NCBI GenBank assembly: GCA_018056825.1
Contig: JAGPEW010000005.1
Coordinates: forward strand, 1-13,984
Direction of reading: 5' to 3'
From: Candidatus Sordicultor aquaticus
Lineage (GTDB): Bacteria > Atribacterota > Atribacteria > Atribacterales > Caldatribacteriaceae
Length of the DNA: 13,984 nt
The notes beneath the pieces are model-generated. The model saw nothing but the letters and a program-made list of their open reading frames with translations, did not search any database and had not been told where the DNA came from. The first letter of the stretch is position 1. Each line of letters opens with the position of its first letter. The position numbers were made by a program, and so were the translations under genes. Shown piece after piece: positions 6,250 to 13,581 of the stretch.

Positions 6250-6630
6250 TTAATTTTCCTCCAAGGGCAGGGGCGAAATTAATTTTTTTTGGGCAGCTTT
6301 GGCCTTCGCACTAATCCATCCACACCAGGGGCAACCTTCATTCATCAACTCTTCAGCAGAAACCCGCTTACCACATTGGGGACACTCTTCCTTAGCTACC
6401 TTAGCCTCTTGCCAGGCAGCAGTTTCGTAATTTGTGCCACTGGGAAATTCCAGACCATATTTAGCCGCGGTCTCAAAAGAGGCCAGGGCTGCCCTTACCT
6501 TTACCCCTAAGAGCTCCACTCCCGCTACCGATACGGTAATATCTGCATTGATAACCAATCCCTTATCTAAGATACGGTCAATAACATCCACCAAAGTAGA
6601 AGAATCATCCCGCGAAGCTTCTAAAGCCAT
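6250..6630 (-). CDS. gvpJ: GvpJ with C-terminal zinc ribbon
   Basis: 126 residues. Residues 10-65 are a GvpA-superfamily subunit: STLVDVIDRILDKGLVINAD, ITVSVAGVELLGVKVRAALA and SFETAAKYGLEFPSGTN. The last stretch is the haloarchaeal GvpJ-type ending, and the typical W-R pair of true GvpA is absent, so it is an accessory rather than the major shell protein. Residues 83-103 add a zinc ribbon (Cys83/86/100/103, CPQCGK...EGCPWCGW) not present in ordinary GvpJ, followed by an alanine/lysine helix. It lies directly between gvpG and the GvpM fusion. The ATG at 6630 has an AGGAGG site. GvpJ is thought to take part in early vesicle assembly. Confidence 0.88.
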   Translation of the reverse strand: MALEASRDDSSTLVDVIDRILDKGLVINADITVSVAGVELLGVKVRAALASFETAAKYGLEFPSGTNYETAAWQEAKVAKEECPQCGKRVSAEELMNEGCPWCGWISAKAKAAQKKLISPLPLEEN

Positions 6631-6633
6631 CTT

Positions 6634-6870
6634 TTATTCCTCCTTTTTTCTAATAATCTTTAACCTTTCCACCAAATCTGCTTCCAACTGAGCGTAATCT
6701 GCTTCACTTATCTTACCTTCATCTAAGAGTAATTGAAGTTCCTTAAGCCTTTTCTTTACCCCCTCCTCGGTTACCAATCGCTCTTTATCTACTTCATTTA
6801 CAATCCCTTCCAGGACTTGCTTCCCTAATTGTAAGGGGGTCGATAATAAACTACGAATAATAAAAGCCAT
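6634..6870 (-). CDS. gvpG: Gas vesicle protein GvpG
   Basis: 78 residues, a typical GvpG size. A hydrophobic N-terminus (MAFIIRSLLSTPLQLGKQVL) is followed by a highly charged helical hairpin with LLDEGKISEADYAQLEADLV, the usual GvpG pattern (G-I-e-eY--lE--L---L). GvpG is a small, mostly helical accessory factor that works with GvpF/L. It sits immediately after a GvpF/L gene and before gvpJ, the classical F-G-(H-I)-J arrangement. A GGGAGG site precedes the ATG. Confidence 0.9.
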   Translation of the reverse strand: MAFIIRSLLSTPLQLGKQVLEGIVNEVDKERLVTEEGVKKRLKELQLLLDEGKISEADYAQLEADLVERLKIIRKKEE

Positions 6871-6884
6871 AGTCTATCCTCCCT

Positions 6885-7628
6885 TTAGGTCCCTTTTAGT
6901 TTTATACTAACAAAATTATAAGGTGGAACAGGACCAACATATTTAAACTTTAATTTATCTTCATATTTTTGAGCTAACTCATTTACCCTTTGGTCGAAAT
7001 TTTTTTCTTTATCTTTATCTACTAAAAAAGAAGAATTAAGGAGCATTTCAATACTAAGAGGTTTATTAAGACGACTGTCAAAGGCTATCTCCTTAAGAGA
7101 GTTATAAATTCTTTGGCCATACTTTCTTTCCCATTCAGTAACCGTGGACTCCACCAATTTACCTACCTTAAGCTGGGTTTCTTGAGCCTCCTTTGCCGAG
7201 GAAGAAGCAATTTTTTTTCTTAACTCCTGAAAGTTCTTACCCCTACTTTCAATTTCTTTAATAACTGCCTCCCTTTCCCAAAAAACTTTTACTCCTACCT
7301 CTACTTTGCCCTGGAGTTTTTTCATTTCTTTTTTTATTTCGGGATAATTCAATTCGAGGAGCTCAATTATTTTCTCTTCATTTTCCGCGACCGTTCCAAA
7401 ACTCATAGGGAGAAGGAGGTATTGTCTCATAATCTCTTCCAGAACCCGAGTATGAGCTAAAATATTCGCTCGCGTAGGATCATATTCTTTAACTTCAGCC
7501 TCGCTTACTACTGCCGCTAAATCCTGATAATTGATCGTGTATACTTTGTTTTTTTCTATCCCCAAAAAATTAAACTCTTTTCTCTCTGGTTCCTCTATAA
7601 AACCATAAATATATCTACCTATTGGCAT
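6885..7628 (-). CDS. gvpF: GvpF/GvpL family gas vesicle protein, no. 2
   Basis: 247 residues, full length for the family. It begins GRYIYGFIEEPE, has the strand DLAAVVSEAEVKEYDPTR, the HTRVLEEIMRQYLLLPMSFGTV segment typical of GvpF/L, and a central helical domain. It ends with the signature FKYVGPVPPYNFVSI. The fold is known from GvpF structures: a ferredoxin-like N-domain plus an alpha+beta C-domain. GvpF is found on the inner, gas-facing side of the shell. Directly upstream of gvpG, it is the best positional equivalent of gvpF. A GGGGAGGAATAA leader precedes its ATG. Confidence 0.93.
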   Translation of the reverse strand: MPIGRYIYGFIEEPERKEFNFLGIEKNKVYTINYQDLAAVVSEAEVKEYDPTRANILAHTRVLEEIMRQYLLLPMSFGTVAENEEKIIELLELNYPEIKKEMKKLQGKVEVGVKVFWEREAVIKEIESRGKNFQELRKKIASSSAKEAQETQLKVGKLVESTVTEWERKYGQRIYNSLKEIAFDSRLNKPLSIEMLLNSSFLVDKDKEKNFDQRVNELAQKYEDKLKFKYVGPVPPYNFVSIKLKGT

Positions 7629-7648
7629 TTATTCCTCCCCTTATAGCT

Positions 7649-9796
7649 TTATTCTAAACGGGTCTTTAAGGTCTCAATAGCCTCTGCAAAATGTTTCCTG
7701 GAAATTTTAAGGGAAGCACACTCACTTTTCCCTTCTTTTCCCTCCGTCTTCTTTTTAATAAATTCCCTGATCGCTGCCATAGAGGCTTCCCGGCAGATAG
7801 CTTCTATATCCGCCCCGCTTAAACCTTCTGTTTCTTCGGCTAATCTAGCAGGGCTTACTTCTTCCAGCGGTTTCTTCTTCAGGTGAACCTGAAAAATCTT
7901 TTCTCGGCTCTTTTTATCGGGGAGGGGTAAATCTAAAATCACGTCAAATCTCCCCGCTCTCAGGATAGAAGGGTCTATCAAATCCTTTCTATTAGTAGCG
8001 GCTAAGACTACTACTCCCTTCAGCTCCTCAATCCCATCGAGTTCAGTCAAAAATTGGCTAATTACCCTTTCGGTTACCTGAGAATCACCACTCATCCCCC
8101 GCTGGGGGACTAAAGAATCAATCTCATCTAAAAACAAAATAGTAGGAGCCGCTTGCTTGGCTTTAAGAAATACTTCTCTAACCCCCTTTTCTGATTCTCC
8201 GATATATTTGGACATAAGCTCTGGTCCCTTCACCGCTATAAAATTTACTTCACTTTCATTAGCTAAGGCTTTGGCTATTAAAGTCTTTCCACACCCTGGA
8301 GGTCCAGATAATAGAATCCCCTTAGGCGGCCTGGTATGGGCATAGTCAAATAAATCAGGATATTTTAAGGGCCACTCTACTGCCTCGATGAGGGTTTGTT
8401 TAATCTCCTCCAGTCCGCCTACATCCTCCCATTTTACATTAGGAACCTCCACAAAAACTTCCCTGATGGCTGAAGGCTCTACCTCTTTTAAAGCCTCTCT
8501 AAAATTTTCCATAGTTACCTCTAATTCCAAAAGTAACTTATAAGGAACTTCCTCTAATTCAAAATTAATATTGGGTAAGATGCTTCGCAAGGCGTTCATC
8601 GCTGCTTCTCGGCATAAAGCCTCTAAATCAGCCCCTACAAAACCATGAGTAATCTGAGCTATCCTCTCTAAATCTACATCTTTAGCTAAAGGCATTCCCC
8701 GGGTATGAATATGAAGAATTTCTAAGCGAGCCTTTTGGTCGGGGACCCGGATAGAAATTTCCCGATCAAACCTTCCTGGTCGGCGGAGAGCAGGGTCAAG
8801 AACATTAGGAATATTGGTAGCTCCAATGACTATCACTTCTCCTCGAGATTCTAATCCATCCATCAAAGCTAATAGTTGTGCCACCACTCTTTTTTCCACC
8901 TGCTTTTCTCCCCCCATTTCTTCCCGCTTGGGGGCAATAGCATCAATCTCGTCGATAAAGATTATAGCTGGGGCATTGGCTTCCGCTTCCTTAAATACAT
9001 TTCTTAAACGAGCTTCACTTTCTCCATAAAACTTTCCCATAATCTCGGGTCCACTTATATGGCTAAAATAAGCCTCTGTTTCCTGAGCCACCGCCCGAGC
9101 CATCAAAGTCTTTCCACATCCTGGAGGCCCATAGAGTAAAACCCCTTTAGGGGGTTCAATGCCCAATCTCTCAAAAATTTGGGGATATTTTAAAGGTAGC
9201 TCAATCATCTCTCTAACTCTCTGTATTTCCCGGTCCAACCCGCCAATATCCTCATAAGATATCCTCAATCTTTTCCCTTTTGCCTCTTTCTCCCCTTTTA
9301 ACTCAATAACCGTCCCGCTATGAATCAAAACTACTCCCTGGGGAATAGTAGAAACTACCATAAAGTCAAAACTGCGCGCCCCAAAGAGATTAGCTCTAAT
9401 CCTGTCCCCCGCGACAAGGGGTAGACCTTCTAACAGACTGCCTAAATATTTAGTATCCTCACCACCCCGCATCGATCTCATTAAGGCTAGAGGAGAGAGG
9501 ACTATTTTATCAGCTAAGCGGTATTCAGTCTTTTGAATGCTTACTTTTTCATCTAATCCAGCCTGAGCATTTTCTCTTAATAAGCCATCCATCTGAATAA
9601 TGGCTTTCCCTCTATCTTCGGGGTAGGCTGGCATCACTTTAGCTACCGTCCTTCTTTTGCCATAAACCTCTACTATATCCCCTATTTCCACACCTATTTT
9701 TTTAAAATCGGCGGGGTCTATCCTAACTATTGCCCTGCCTACATCTTTGGGTTTGGCTTCGGATATCTTTAGAGTTAATTCGGTTTCTTTAGTCAT
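7649..9796 (-). CDS. Cdc48/VAT-type double AAA ATPase
   Basis: 715 residues with the full Cdc48/VAT/p97 layout. The N-domain (1-170) has a double-psi-barrel-like half, with RIDPADFKKIGVEIGDIVEV. D1 follows with Walker A GPPGCGKT (223-230), Walker B IIFIDEID (278-285) and an RRPGRFD segment. D2 has Walker A GPPGCGKT (498-505), Walker B LFLDEID (554-560) and RAGRFD (614-619). Both sites look intact. The C-terminus ends soon after D2, without the long tail of eukaryotic p97. The enzyme threads or unfolds proteins with ATP. Its place between an unknown gene and gvpF suggests a remodelling or quality-control role for vesicle proteins (inference). Membership in the Cdc48 group is certain from the motifs. 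Confidence 0.95.
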   Translation of the reverse strand: MTKETELTLKISEAKPKDVGRAIVRIDPADFKKIGVEIGDIVEVYGKRRTVAKVMPAYPEDRGKAIIQMDGLLRENAQAGLDEKVSIQKTEYRLADKIVLSPLALMRSMRGGEDTKYLGSLLEGLPLVAGDRIRANLFGARSFDFMVVSTIPQGVVLIHSGTVIELKGEKEAKGKRLRISYEDIGGLDREIQRVREMIELPLKYPQIFERLGIEPPKGVLLYGPPGCGKTLMARAVAQETEAYFSHISGPEIMGKFYGESEARLRNVFKEAEANAPAIIFIDEIDAIAPKREEMGGEKQVEKRVVAQLLALMDGLESRGEVIVIGATNIPNVLDPALRRPGRFDREISIRVPDQKARLEILHIHTRGMPLAKDVDLERIAQITHGFVGADLEALCREAAMNALRSILPNINFELEEVPYKLLLELEVTMENFREALKEVEPSAIREVFVEVPNVKWEDVGGLEEIKQTLIEAVEWPLKYPDLFDYAHTRPPKGILLSGPPGCGKTLIAKALANESEVNFIAVKGPELMSKYIGESEKGVREVFLKAKQAAPTILFLDEIDSLVPQRGMSGDSQVTERVISQFLTELDGIEELKGVVVLAATNRKDLIDPSILRAGRFDVILDLPLPDKKSREKIFQVHLKKKPLEEVSPARLAEETEGLSGADIEAICREASMAAIREFIKKKTEGKEGKSECASLKISRKHFAEAIETLKTRLE

Positions 9797-9813
9797 ACTT
9801 TTTTTATTCTCCG

Positions 9814-10386
9814 CTATTTTTTATTATAAATTAAGTAGCTAATCTTAATATCCCGGGATAAATACTTATCTACCCGGTGTTCACTTCCTATAAATAAAAT
9901 TCCAGTCTCTCCTTCTCTTAAGGTCTTATTTATTCTCTGGGCGATATAATTATCTCTTCTTATGAGTAATTGCTTACCTCCTTTTTTTTGTTCCTTTTTA
10001 TCCGAAGAGGTGGCTATATCTTTAATATAGTTATACTCCTCAAGGAGTAGATCTTTGCTCTCTGTCCCTTCCAATTTAGCCCCTTTATTAATTAATTCTA
10101 AGATTATCTTATAATTTATGCTCCCTCTTTCGGCTAACTTCTGGACTATTTCTAACTCTTTACCACAAAGAGGCAATCCATCCTGGTATATTCTCACCTT
10201 CTCATAATTCAATTGTAGGCTTTCAATCTTATCCTTTATCCACTGCCAGAGCTCATTTACTAATTTAAGATGTTCTTCCCATTTTTCTTCCCCAAATTTT
10301 AAGACATACTCTTCCCTTAAATGAGTAGCCACCAACCCCATTTCTAGCTCCGTGTGAATGATGGGAATATAAATTAATCTCCTCAA
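9814..10386 (-). CDS. Uncharacterised protein with conserved-looking N- and C-terminal motifs
   Basis: 190 residues, TTG start at 10386 preceded by AGGAG. No named family recognised. Visible features are a strand followed by IIHTELEMG at the N-terminus, a long charged helix with GEEKWEEHLKLVNELWQWI, and YEKVRIYQDGLPLCGKELEI. At the C-terminus, after a lysine-rich region, come INKTLREGETGILFIGSEHR and VDKYL. The His11, Asp/Gly and final GSEHRVDKYL groups look like conserved active-site or binding residues. The alternation of a strand and a His at both ends vaguely recalls the TraB/PrgY group, but this is weak. No membrane segment or signal peptide. It lies between Hsp20 and the Cdc48 ATPase with short gaps, so it is probably co-expressed with them. 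Confidence 0.65.
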   Translation of the reverse strand: MRRLIYIPIIHTELEMGLVATHLREEYVLKFGEEKWEEHLKLVNELWQWIKDKIESLQLNYEKVRIYQDGLPLCGKELEIVQKLAERGSINYKIILELINKGAKLEGTESKDLLLEEYNYIKDIATSSDKKEQKKGGKQLLIRRDNYIAQRINKTLREGETGILFIGSEHRVDKYLSRDIKISYLIYNKK

Positions 10387-10399
10387 TTTTTCTCCTGAC

Positions 10400-10930
10400 T
10401 CAAGCCTTCTCCAGTTTGATCTCTAATATCCCATTTTTGTAAGAGGGCTCCATGCTCTCTTTCTTTACCTTAGAAGGAAGCAATATTTCTTTAGCATATT
10501 TTCTATCCTTATTTTCGGCAGCTAATTTAAGAATATCTTCTTCCAGATTAATTTTAATATTCTCCTCAGCAATTCCCGGTAGTTCCGCAATTACTAAAAT
10601 ATGCTCCTTTTCATCGAATACATCGACTATTGGTTCCCTGACTTCCTCTATTACTGGACCTTTAGGTGTTTCTTTGATATTACCAAAAGTCTCGATTATA
10701 GGTTTATCCCCTACCAGAGTCCTTATGCTAAAACCATAAACCCCTTTAGCCTTTTCCGGTAACCCCTTAATCTCGCCAACTTTTTTAAATTCCCCGCCTT
10801 CTTTACTCACCTTATCTACTAAGTTAATCAAATCACCAATTCCTTTAAATATTCCTCCTAATCTCACTTTCCCCTTACTAAAATCAAATTCTATACCTTC
10901 TTTTTCTTGCTTATCCTCTTTTTCTGTCAT
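10400..10930 (-). CDS. GvpH-like small heat-shock protein (Hsp20), copy 1
   Basis: About 176 residues from the ATG at 10930. A GTG three codons upstream (10939) is in frame, but it lies inside the ribosome site GAGGGGGTGAG, so the ATG is preferred. The N-terminal third holds GGIFKGIGDLINLVDKVSKEG, a motif seen in GvpH-type proteins. The alpha-crystallin domain covers the last 75 residues: IVDVFDEKEHILVIAELPGI, IKINLEEDILKLAAE and the ending SYKNGILEIKLEKA. It is a paralogue of the protein at 1969-2553 and probably a holdase for shell proteins. It is followed by the 190-residue unknown after 13 bases. Confidence 0.85.
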   Translation of the reverse strand: MTEKEDKQEKEGIEFDFSKGKVRLGGIFKGIGDLINLVDKVSKEGGEFKKVGEIKGLPEKAKGVYGFSIRTLVGDKPIIETFGNIKETPKGPVIEEVREPIVDVFDEKEHILVIAELPGIAEENIKINLEEDILKLAAENKDRKYAKEILLPSKVKKESMEPSYKNGILEIKLEKA

Positions 10931-10935
10931 TTTTC

Positions 10936-11010
10936 TCACCCCCTCGCATGATGCCTTTTACCTTTTATCTGTAATACCCCTTTATTTACTTTCTTTATAT
11001 TTATGGTGGA
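10936..11010 (-). pseudogene. Possible Hsp20 C-terminal fossil
   Basis: In the 84-base gap between GvpF/L no. 1 and Hsp20 copy 1, one frame reads INIKKVNKGVLQIKGKR and ends at a TGA inside the next gene's ribosome site. The core KGVLQIKGK resembles the closing hairpin of the nearby Hsp20 proteins (KNGILQIKAIK, KNGILEIKLEK). No start codon is present. It may be what is left of a deleted third Hsp20 gene; at 24 codons chance similarity is quite possible. Confidence 0.25.
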
Positions 11011-11023
11011 CTATCTATTCATT

Positions 11024-11791
11024 TTATTTTAAACTCAAATTAACAAAACTATATGGTGGTGTTGGCCCGATATATTTAAACCTTATCCTTTCCCCATACT
11101 GTTTATCTAATTCGCTTATCTGCTGGTCAAACTCTTTTTCCCGAGTCCTATCTACTAAAAAAACTGCATTTATCAGCATCTCATCACCAGAAGTATTATT
11201 AAGATGAAAATCATAAGAAATTCTTTTTAAGCTATTTACTATCTTTTGACCCTCTTGTTCCCTTTTTTCCTCTAAAGCCTTCTTAACCATTTTACCCAAT
11301 TTTACTTTCTCTTTATAATTTTCCTGGTCATTATCCTTCTCCTGGCCTGACCCTTTAGCTATTTTTTCTCTATAAGATTTTATTTTCTCATCTTCCTCCG
11401 CGATCTCTTGAAAAATAAACTTCATCTCTTGCCAGTAAGCCTTTACTCCTAACTCTATCTTATTATCCAGATCCCTTAATAAACCTTTAAGTTCTAAATA
11501 TCTCCTTCTTAAAAGACTGCGCACCTCTTCGGCACTACTTGCCACCGTGCAAAATCTCATCGGAAGAACAGTATAATCTCTCATTACCTCTTCCACTACC
11601 TTTTCATGAGCAATTAAATTCTCTCGACTTATTACATATTTATCCATAGGAAAGTTGCTAATTACGGCGCTAAGGTCCTCATAACCAATAGTGGATACAA
11701 TATCTCCCCGCCCACCAATGCCCAAGGGGCCAAAATTTCTTCCCTCGTTAGTCCCAATAATGCAGTAAATATATTTACCCTCCTCTATCAT
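11024..11791 (-). CDS. GvpF/GvpL family gas vesicle protein, no. 1
   Basis: 255 residues from the ATG at 11791, which overlaps the upstream stop as TGATG. An in-frame TTG just before it is unlikely to be used. It begins EEGKYIYCIIGTNEG, has DLSAVISNFPMDKY, the family segment IAHEKVVEEVMRDYTVLPMR and FCTVASSAEEV. A lysine-rich central helical region follows, and it ends with the signature RFKYIGPTPPYSFVNL. It is closest in layout to the GvpF/L at 6885-7628 and lacks the extended N-terminus of the 2579-3835 member. The TGATG junction suggests coupled translation with the small basic protein upstream. Confidence 0.92.
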   Translation of the reverse strand: MIEEGKYIYCIIGTNEGRNFGPLGIGGRGDIVSTIGYEDLSAVISNFPMDKYVISRENLIAHEKVVEEVMRDYTVLPMRFCTVASSAEEVRSLLRRRYLELKGLLRDLDNKIELGVKAYWQEMKFIFQEIAEEDEKIKSYREKIAKGSGQEKDNDQENYKEKVKLGKMVKKALEEKREQEGQKIVNSLKRISYDFHLNNTSGDEMLINAVFLVDRTREKEFDQQISELDKQYGERIRFKYIGPTPPYSFVNLSLK

Positions 11792-12102
11792 CAAATCTTC
11801 TCCCTTCGCTGCCTTATTTCCTCCTCTAAGGCTCGAATATAAATAGGGGATAATTTTCTTCCTTTTATTTTAGCCCATTCTTGAGCCATTATTTTACGGG
11901 TAAGGACTCCTAAAGAAGCTACGTTTATCCTCTTTGGTTCCTTCCTCTTCCCTCTAAGCCTTTCCCTTCCTTCTTCTAACCATTTTTCTTCTTCCTTTTC
12001 CTTATCTCCTATTTTTCCAGCCTGATATTCTTTTAAATCTAGATAGGTTATCTCTAAAAAGGAATCTTCTTTTTTCATAACAGGATAGAATTTACCTCCC
12101 AA
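11791..12102 (-). CDS. Small basic protein of unknown function
   Basis: 95-103 residues, no family recognised. The open frame can start at TTG 12102, but this codon is part of the GGGAGG sequence that looks like a ribosome site. The ATG at 12078 (15 bases further) is the other choice, and the start is unresolved. The middle is a highly charged helix (EKEEEKWLEEGRERLRGKRK), followed by INVASLGVLTRKIMAQEWAK and a basic C-terminal helix. No cysteines, membrane segment or signal peptide. It is sandwiched between gvpN (23 bases) and GvpF/L no. 1 (TGATG overlap), a position that argues for a gas vesicle accessory role. Confidence 0.6.
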   Translation of the reverse strand: MGGKFYPVMKKEDSFLEITYLDLKEYQAGKIGDKEKEEEKWLEEGRERLRGKRKEPKRINVASLGVLTRKIMAQEWAKIKGRKLSPIYIRALEEEIRQRREKI

Positions 12103-12124
12103 ATTAACAAAGCATTGGCCTTAA

Positions 12125-13042
12125 TTAGCAATATTTATTGATGAGAGCCTTTACTATATTTTTTACTTTAGTTTGACTAAGACTACTCCCTAAGCGGCTA
12201 CTCTCCGAAGCTAAAATATCCTGACAAATTTCTCTAAAAATTTTATTCTTAGCACTTACTGCGCCACCTAAAATTCCCAAACTTTTAGCGATCATGATAC
12301 AACCCCGAATAGTGGGTTTAAATTCACATTCTTCATAAGTGCGGAGTTCCCTAACGATATCTACAATTTTTTCTGCCTCAGCATAAGATAATTCAGATTT
12401 AGCTTGAGTAATAGCAATTTCAGTCTCTCGGTCAAAGTAATCTAAATCTATAGTAATCATCCTATCCCGCAAGGCATCCTGACTTCTATGAACCCCAGCA
12501 TATTCTTCGGGATTGCTGGTAAAAATGGCTACAAAGTTAGGATGAACTTTTAAATAATTTTCCTGTCCCCGCGCTACTGGTAAATCCATCATCTTTTCTT
12601 GTAAAATAGAAAGAAGGATATTATTGGCTTCAGGACGAGAACGGGTAAATTCATCATAGATAAGGGTAAAGCCATACTCTACGGCTACAGTCAAACGGTT
12701 ATCTACCCAACTCCTCTGTACATCTTCCTCCGCTTTCATCACCGAATGAATAAAATTATCTACTACTCTCCTGGTCCGATAACCGTGCTCTCCCCCCACT
12801 AAATCAGAGGTAGTAAATTCGTCATCTCCATGAATCATAATTACTGGTCGATTTATTAGATGGGCTATATGTAGGGCTAGAGTGGTCTTTCCGGTTCCCG
12901 TTGGTCCCCTAAAATGGACCGGAAAGCCTGCTCTAATATAGCCTAAGGTTCGCGTCGTTACCTCTTTGGTAAACTTTGTCTCCACAAAATTAGGCAGGGC
13001 GCGAGCTTTTAATACAGTTGCTATTTCGGCTGCCATAACCAT
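12125..13042 (-). CDS. gvpN: GvpN, MoxR-type AAA ATPase
   Basis: 305 residues, usual for GvpN. Walker A GPTGTGKT is at 46-53, the GvpN-typical VIMIHGDDEFTTSDLVGGEH at about 67-86, and Walker B TLIYDEF at 126-132 followed by TRSRPEANNILLSILQEK. Sensor-1 TSNPEEYAGVHRSQDAL and LRDRMITIDLDYFDRETE complete the ATPase core. GvpN is a MoxR/CbbQ-like AAA ATPase needed for gas vesicles to enlarge. A GAGGTGA site stands five bases before the ATG. It is the first securely named gvp gene of the visible operon. Confidence 0.95.
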   Translation of the reverse strand: MVMAAEIATVLKARALPNFVETKFTKEVTTRTLGYIRAGFPVHFRGPTGTGKTTLALHIAHLINRPVIMIHGDDEFTTSDLVGGEHGYRTRRVVDNFIHSVMKAEEDVQRSWVDNRLTVAVEYGFTLIYDEFTRSRPEANNILLSILQEKMMDLPVARGQENYLKVHPNFVAIFTSNPEEYAGVHRSQDALRDRMITIDLDYFDRETEIAITQAKSELSYAEAEKIVDIVRELRTYEECEFKPTIRGCIMIAKSLGILGGAVSAKNKIFREICQDILASESSRLGSSLSQTKVKNIVKALINKYC

Positions 13043-13057
13043 AAATCACCTCACCGT

Positions 13058-13453
13058 TTAATATTCAATATCCACTTCTTTAAAATTGGAAAGCTTAGAA
13101 CCTTTTGTAGCTATTGGAGGGGGGTCTGCTCTTCTCTCGCGCTCCTTCTGAAGTTTGCGTCTTAATTCCATAATTTTTCGGTTTTTATTCACTATCATAG
13201 CTAATTTCCTTCGGCTAGCCAGAAGTCTCTCCCTGTTTCTCTGCATAGCCAAATCCTGTTTAGTAAACCTTTGTCTTTCTCTTTCTAAAGCCTTAGCCAA
13301 GTCTTCTTCATCTACCAAAGAGTACATTTCTTTTAATTCTTCCTCGGTTTTAGATAAAGAATTAGTAGTTTTAATTTTTTGTTCTTCTCTATTCTCCCTA
13401 CTGGTTTTGATATCTCGAAAGGTCTTAATGTTTCTTAAACTTTCATTTTTCAC
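13058..13453 (-). CDS. Highly basic coiled-coil protein of unknown function
   Basis: 131 residues from a GTG at 13453 with a GAGGTGG site. The ATG seven bases further on is in another frame. Residues 38-108 are predicted by eye to be one long helix or coiled coil, very rich in Arg/Lys/Glu (ALERERQRFTKQDLAMQRNR, then KIMELRRKLQKERERR). A proline-containing tail and NFKEVDIEY follow. No cysteine or membrane segment. It ends 15 bases before gvpN. It does not show the GvpC repeat pattern that I would recognise. Its charge would suit binding to nucleic acid or to an acidic protein partner; its function is unknown. Confidence 0.65.
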   Translation of the reverse strand: MKNESLRNIKTFRDIKTSRENREEQKIKTTNSLSKTEEELKEMYSLVDEEDLAKALERERQRFTKQDLAMQRNRERLLASRRKLAMIVNKNRKIMELRRKLQKERERRADPPPIATKGSKLSNFKEVDIEY

Positions 13454-13479
13454 CGTTAACCACCTCTATTATTTTTTCG

Positions 13480-13560
13480 CCAATATTGGTAAAATATCTT
13501 CTCTCCCCTTTACTCGGGAGAGTCCTGGAATCCTTCCGGATATTATGCCTATAAATATTT
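13480..13560 (-). promoter_or_regulatory. Structured leader with tandem hairpins and a palindrome
   Basis: The 128-base gap between the two coiled-coil genes contains three inverted repeats. A 7-bp stem CTCTCCC/GGGAGAG (13501-13522, 8-base loop) abuts a second hairpin at 13523-13540 (TCC-GGAA/TTCC-GGA with one bulged base). A perfect palindrome CCAATATTGG (13480-13489) lies just before the ribosome site of the 131-residue gene. Neither hairpin is followed by a T-run on the minus strand, so they are not ordinary terminators. A weak -10-like CATAATAT lies just upstream (about 13541-13548). They may be RNA-processing, stability or attenuation elements or an operator. Confidence 0.35.
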
Positions 13561-13581
13561 AACGACTAAGCCAATTTTTGT

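Noticed and set aside
13501..13540. Intrinsic terminator
   Set aside because: The stems are not followed by a T-run on the minus strand, and transcription of gvpN needs to continue through or start nearby.
13155..13562. Plus-strand open frame of 135 codons
   Set aside because: It lies opposite the 131-residue basic protein and its leader, has no ribosome site, and its hydrophobic/serine-rich product is what the reverse of a Lys/Glu-rich gene gives.
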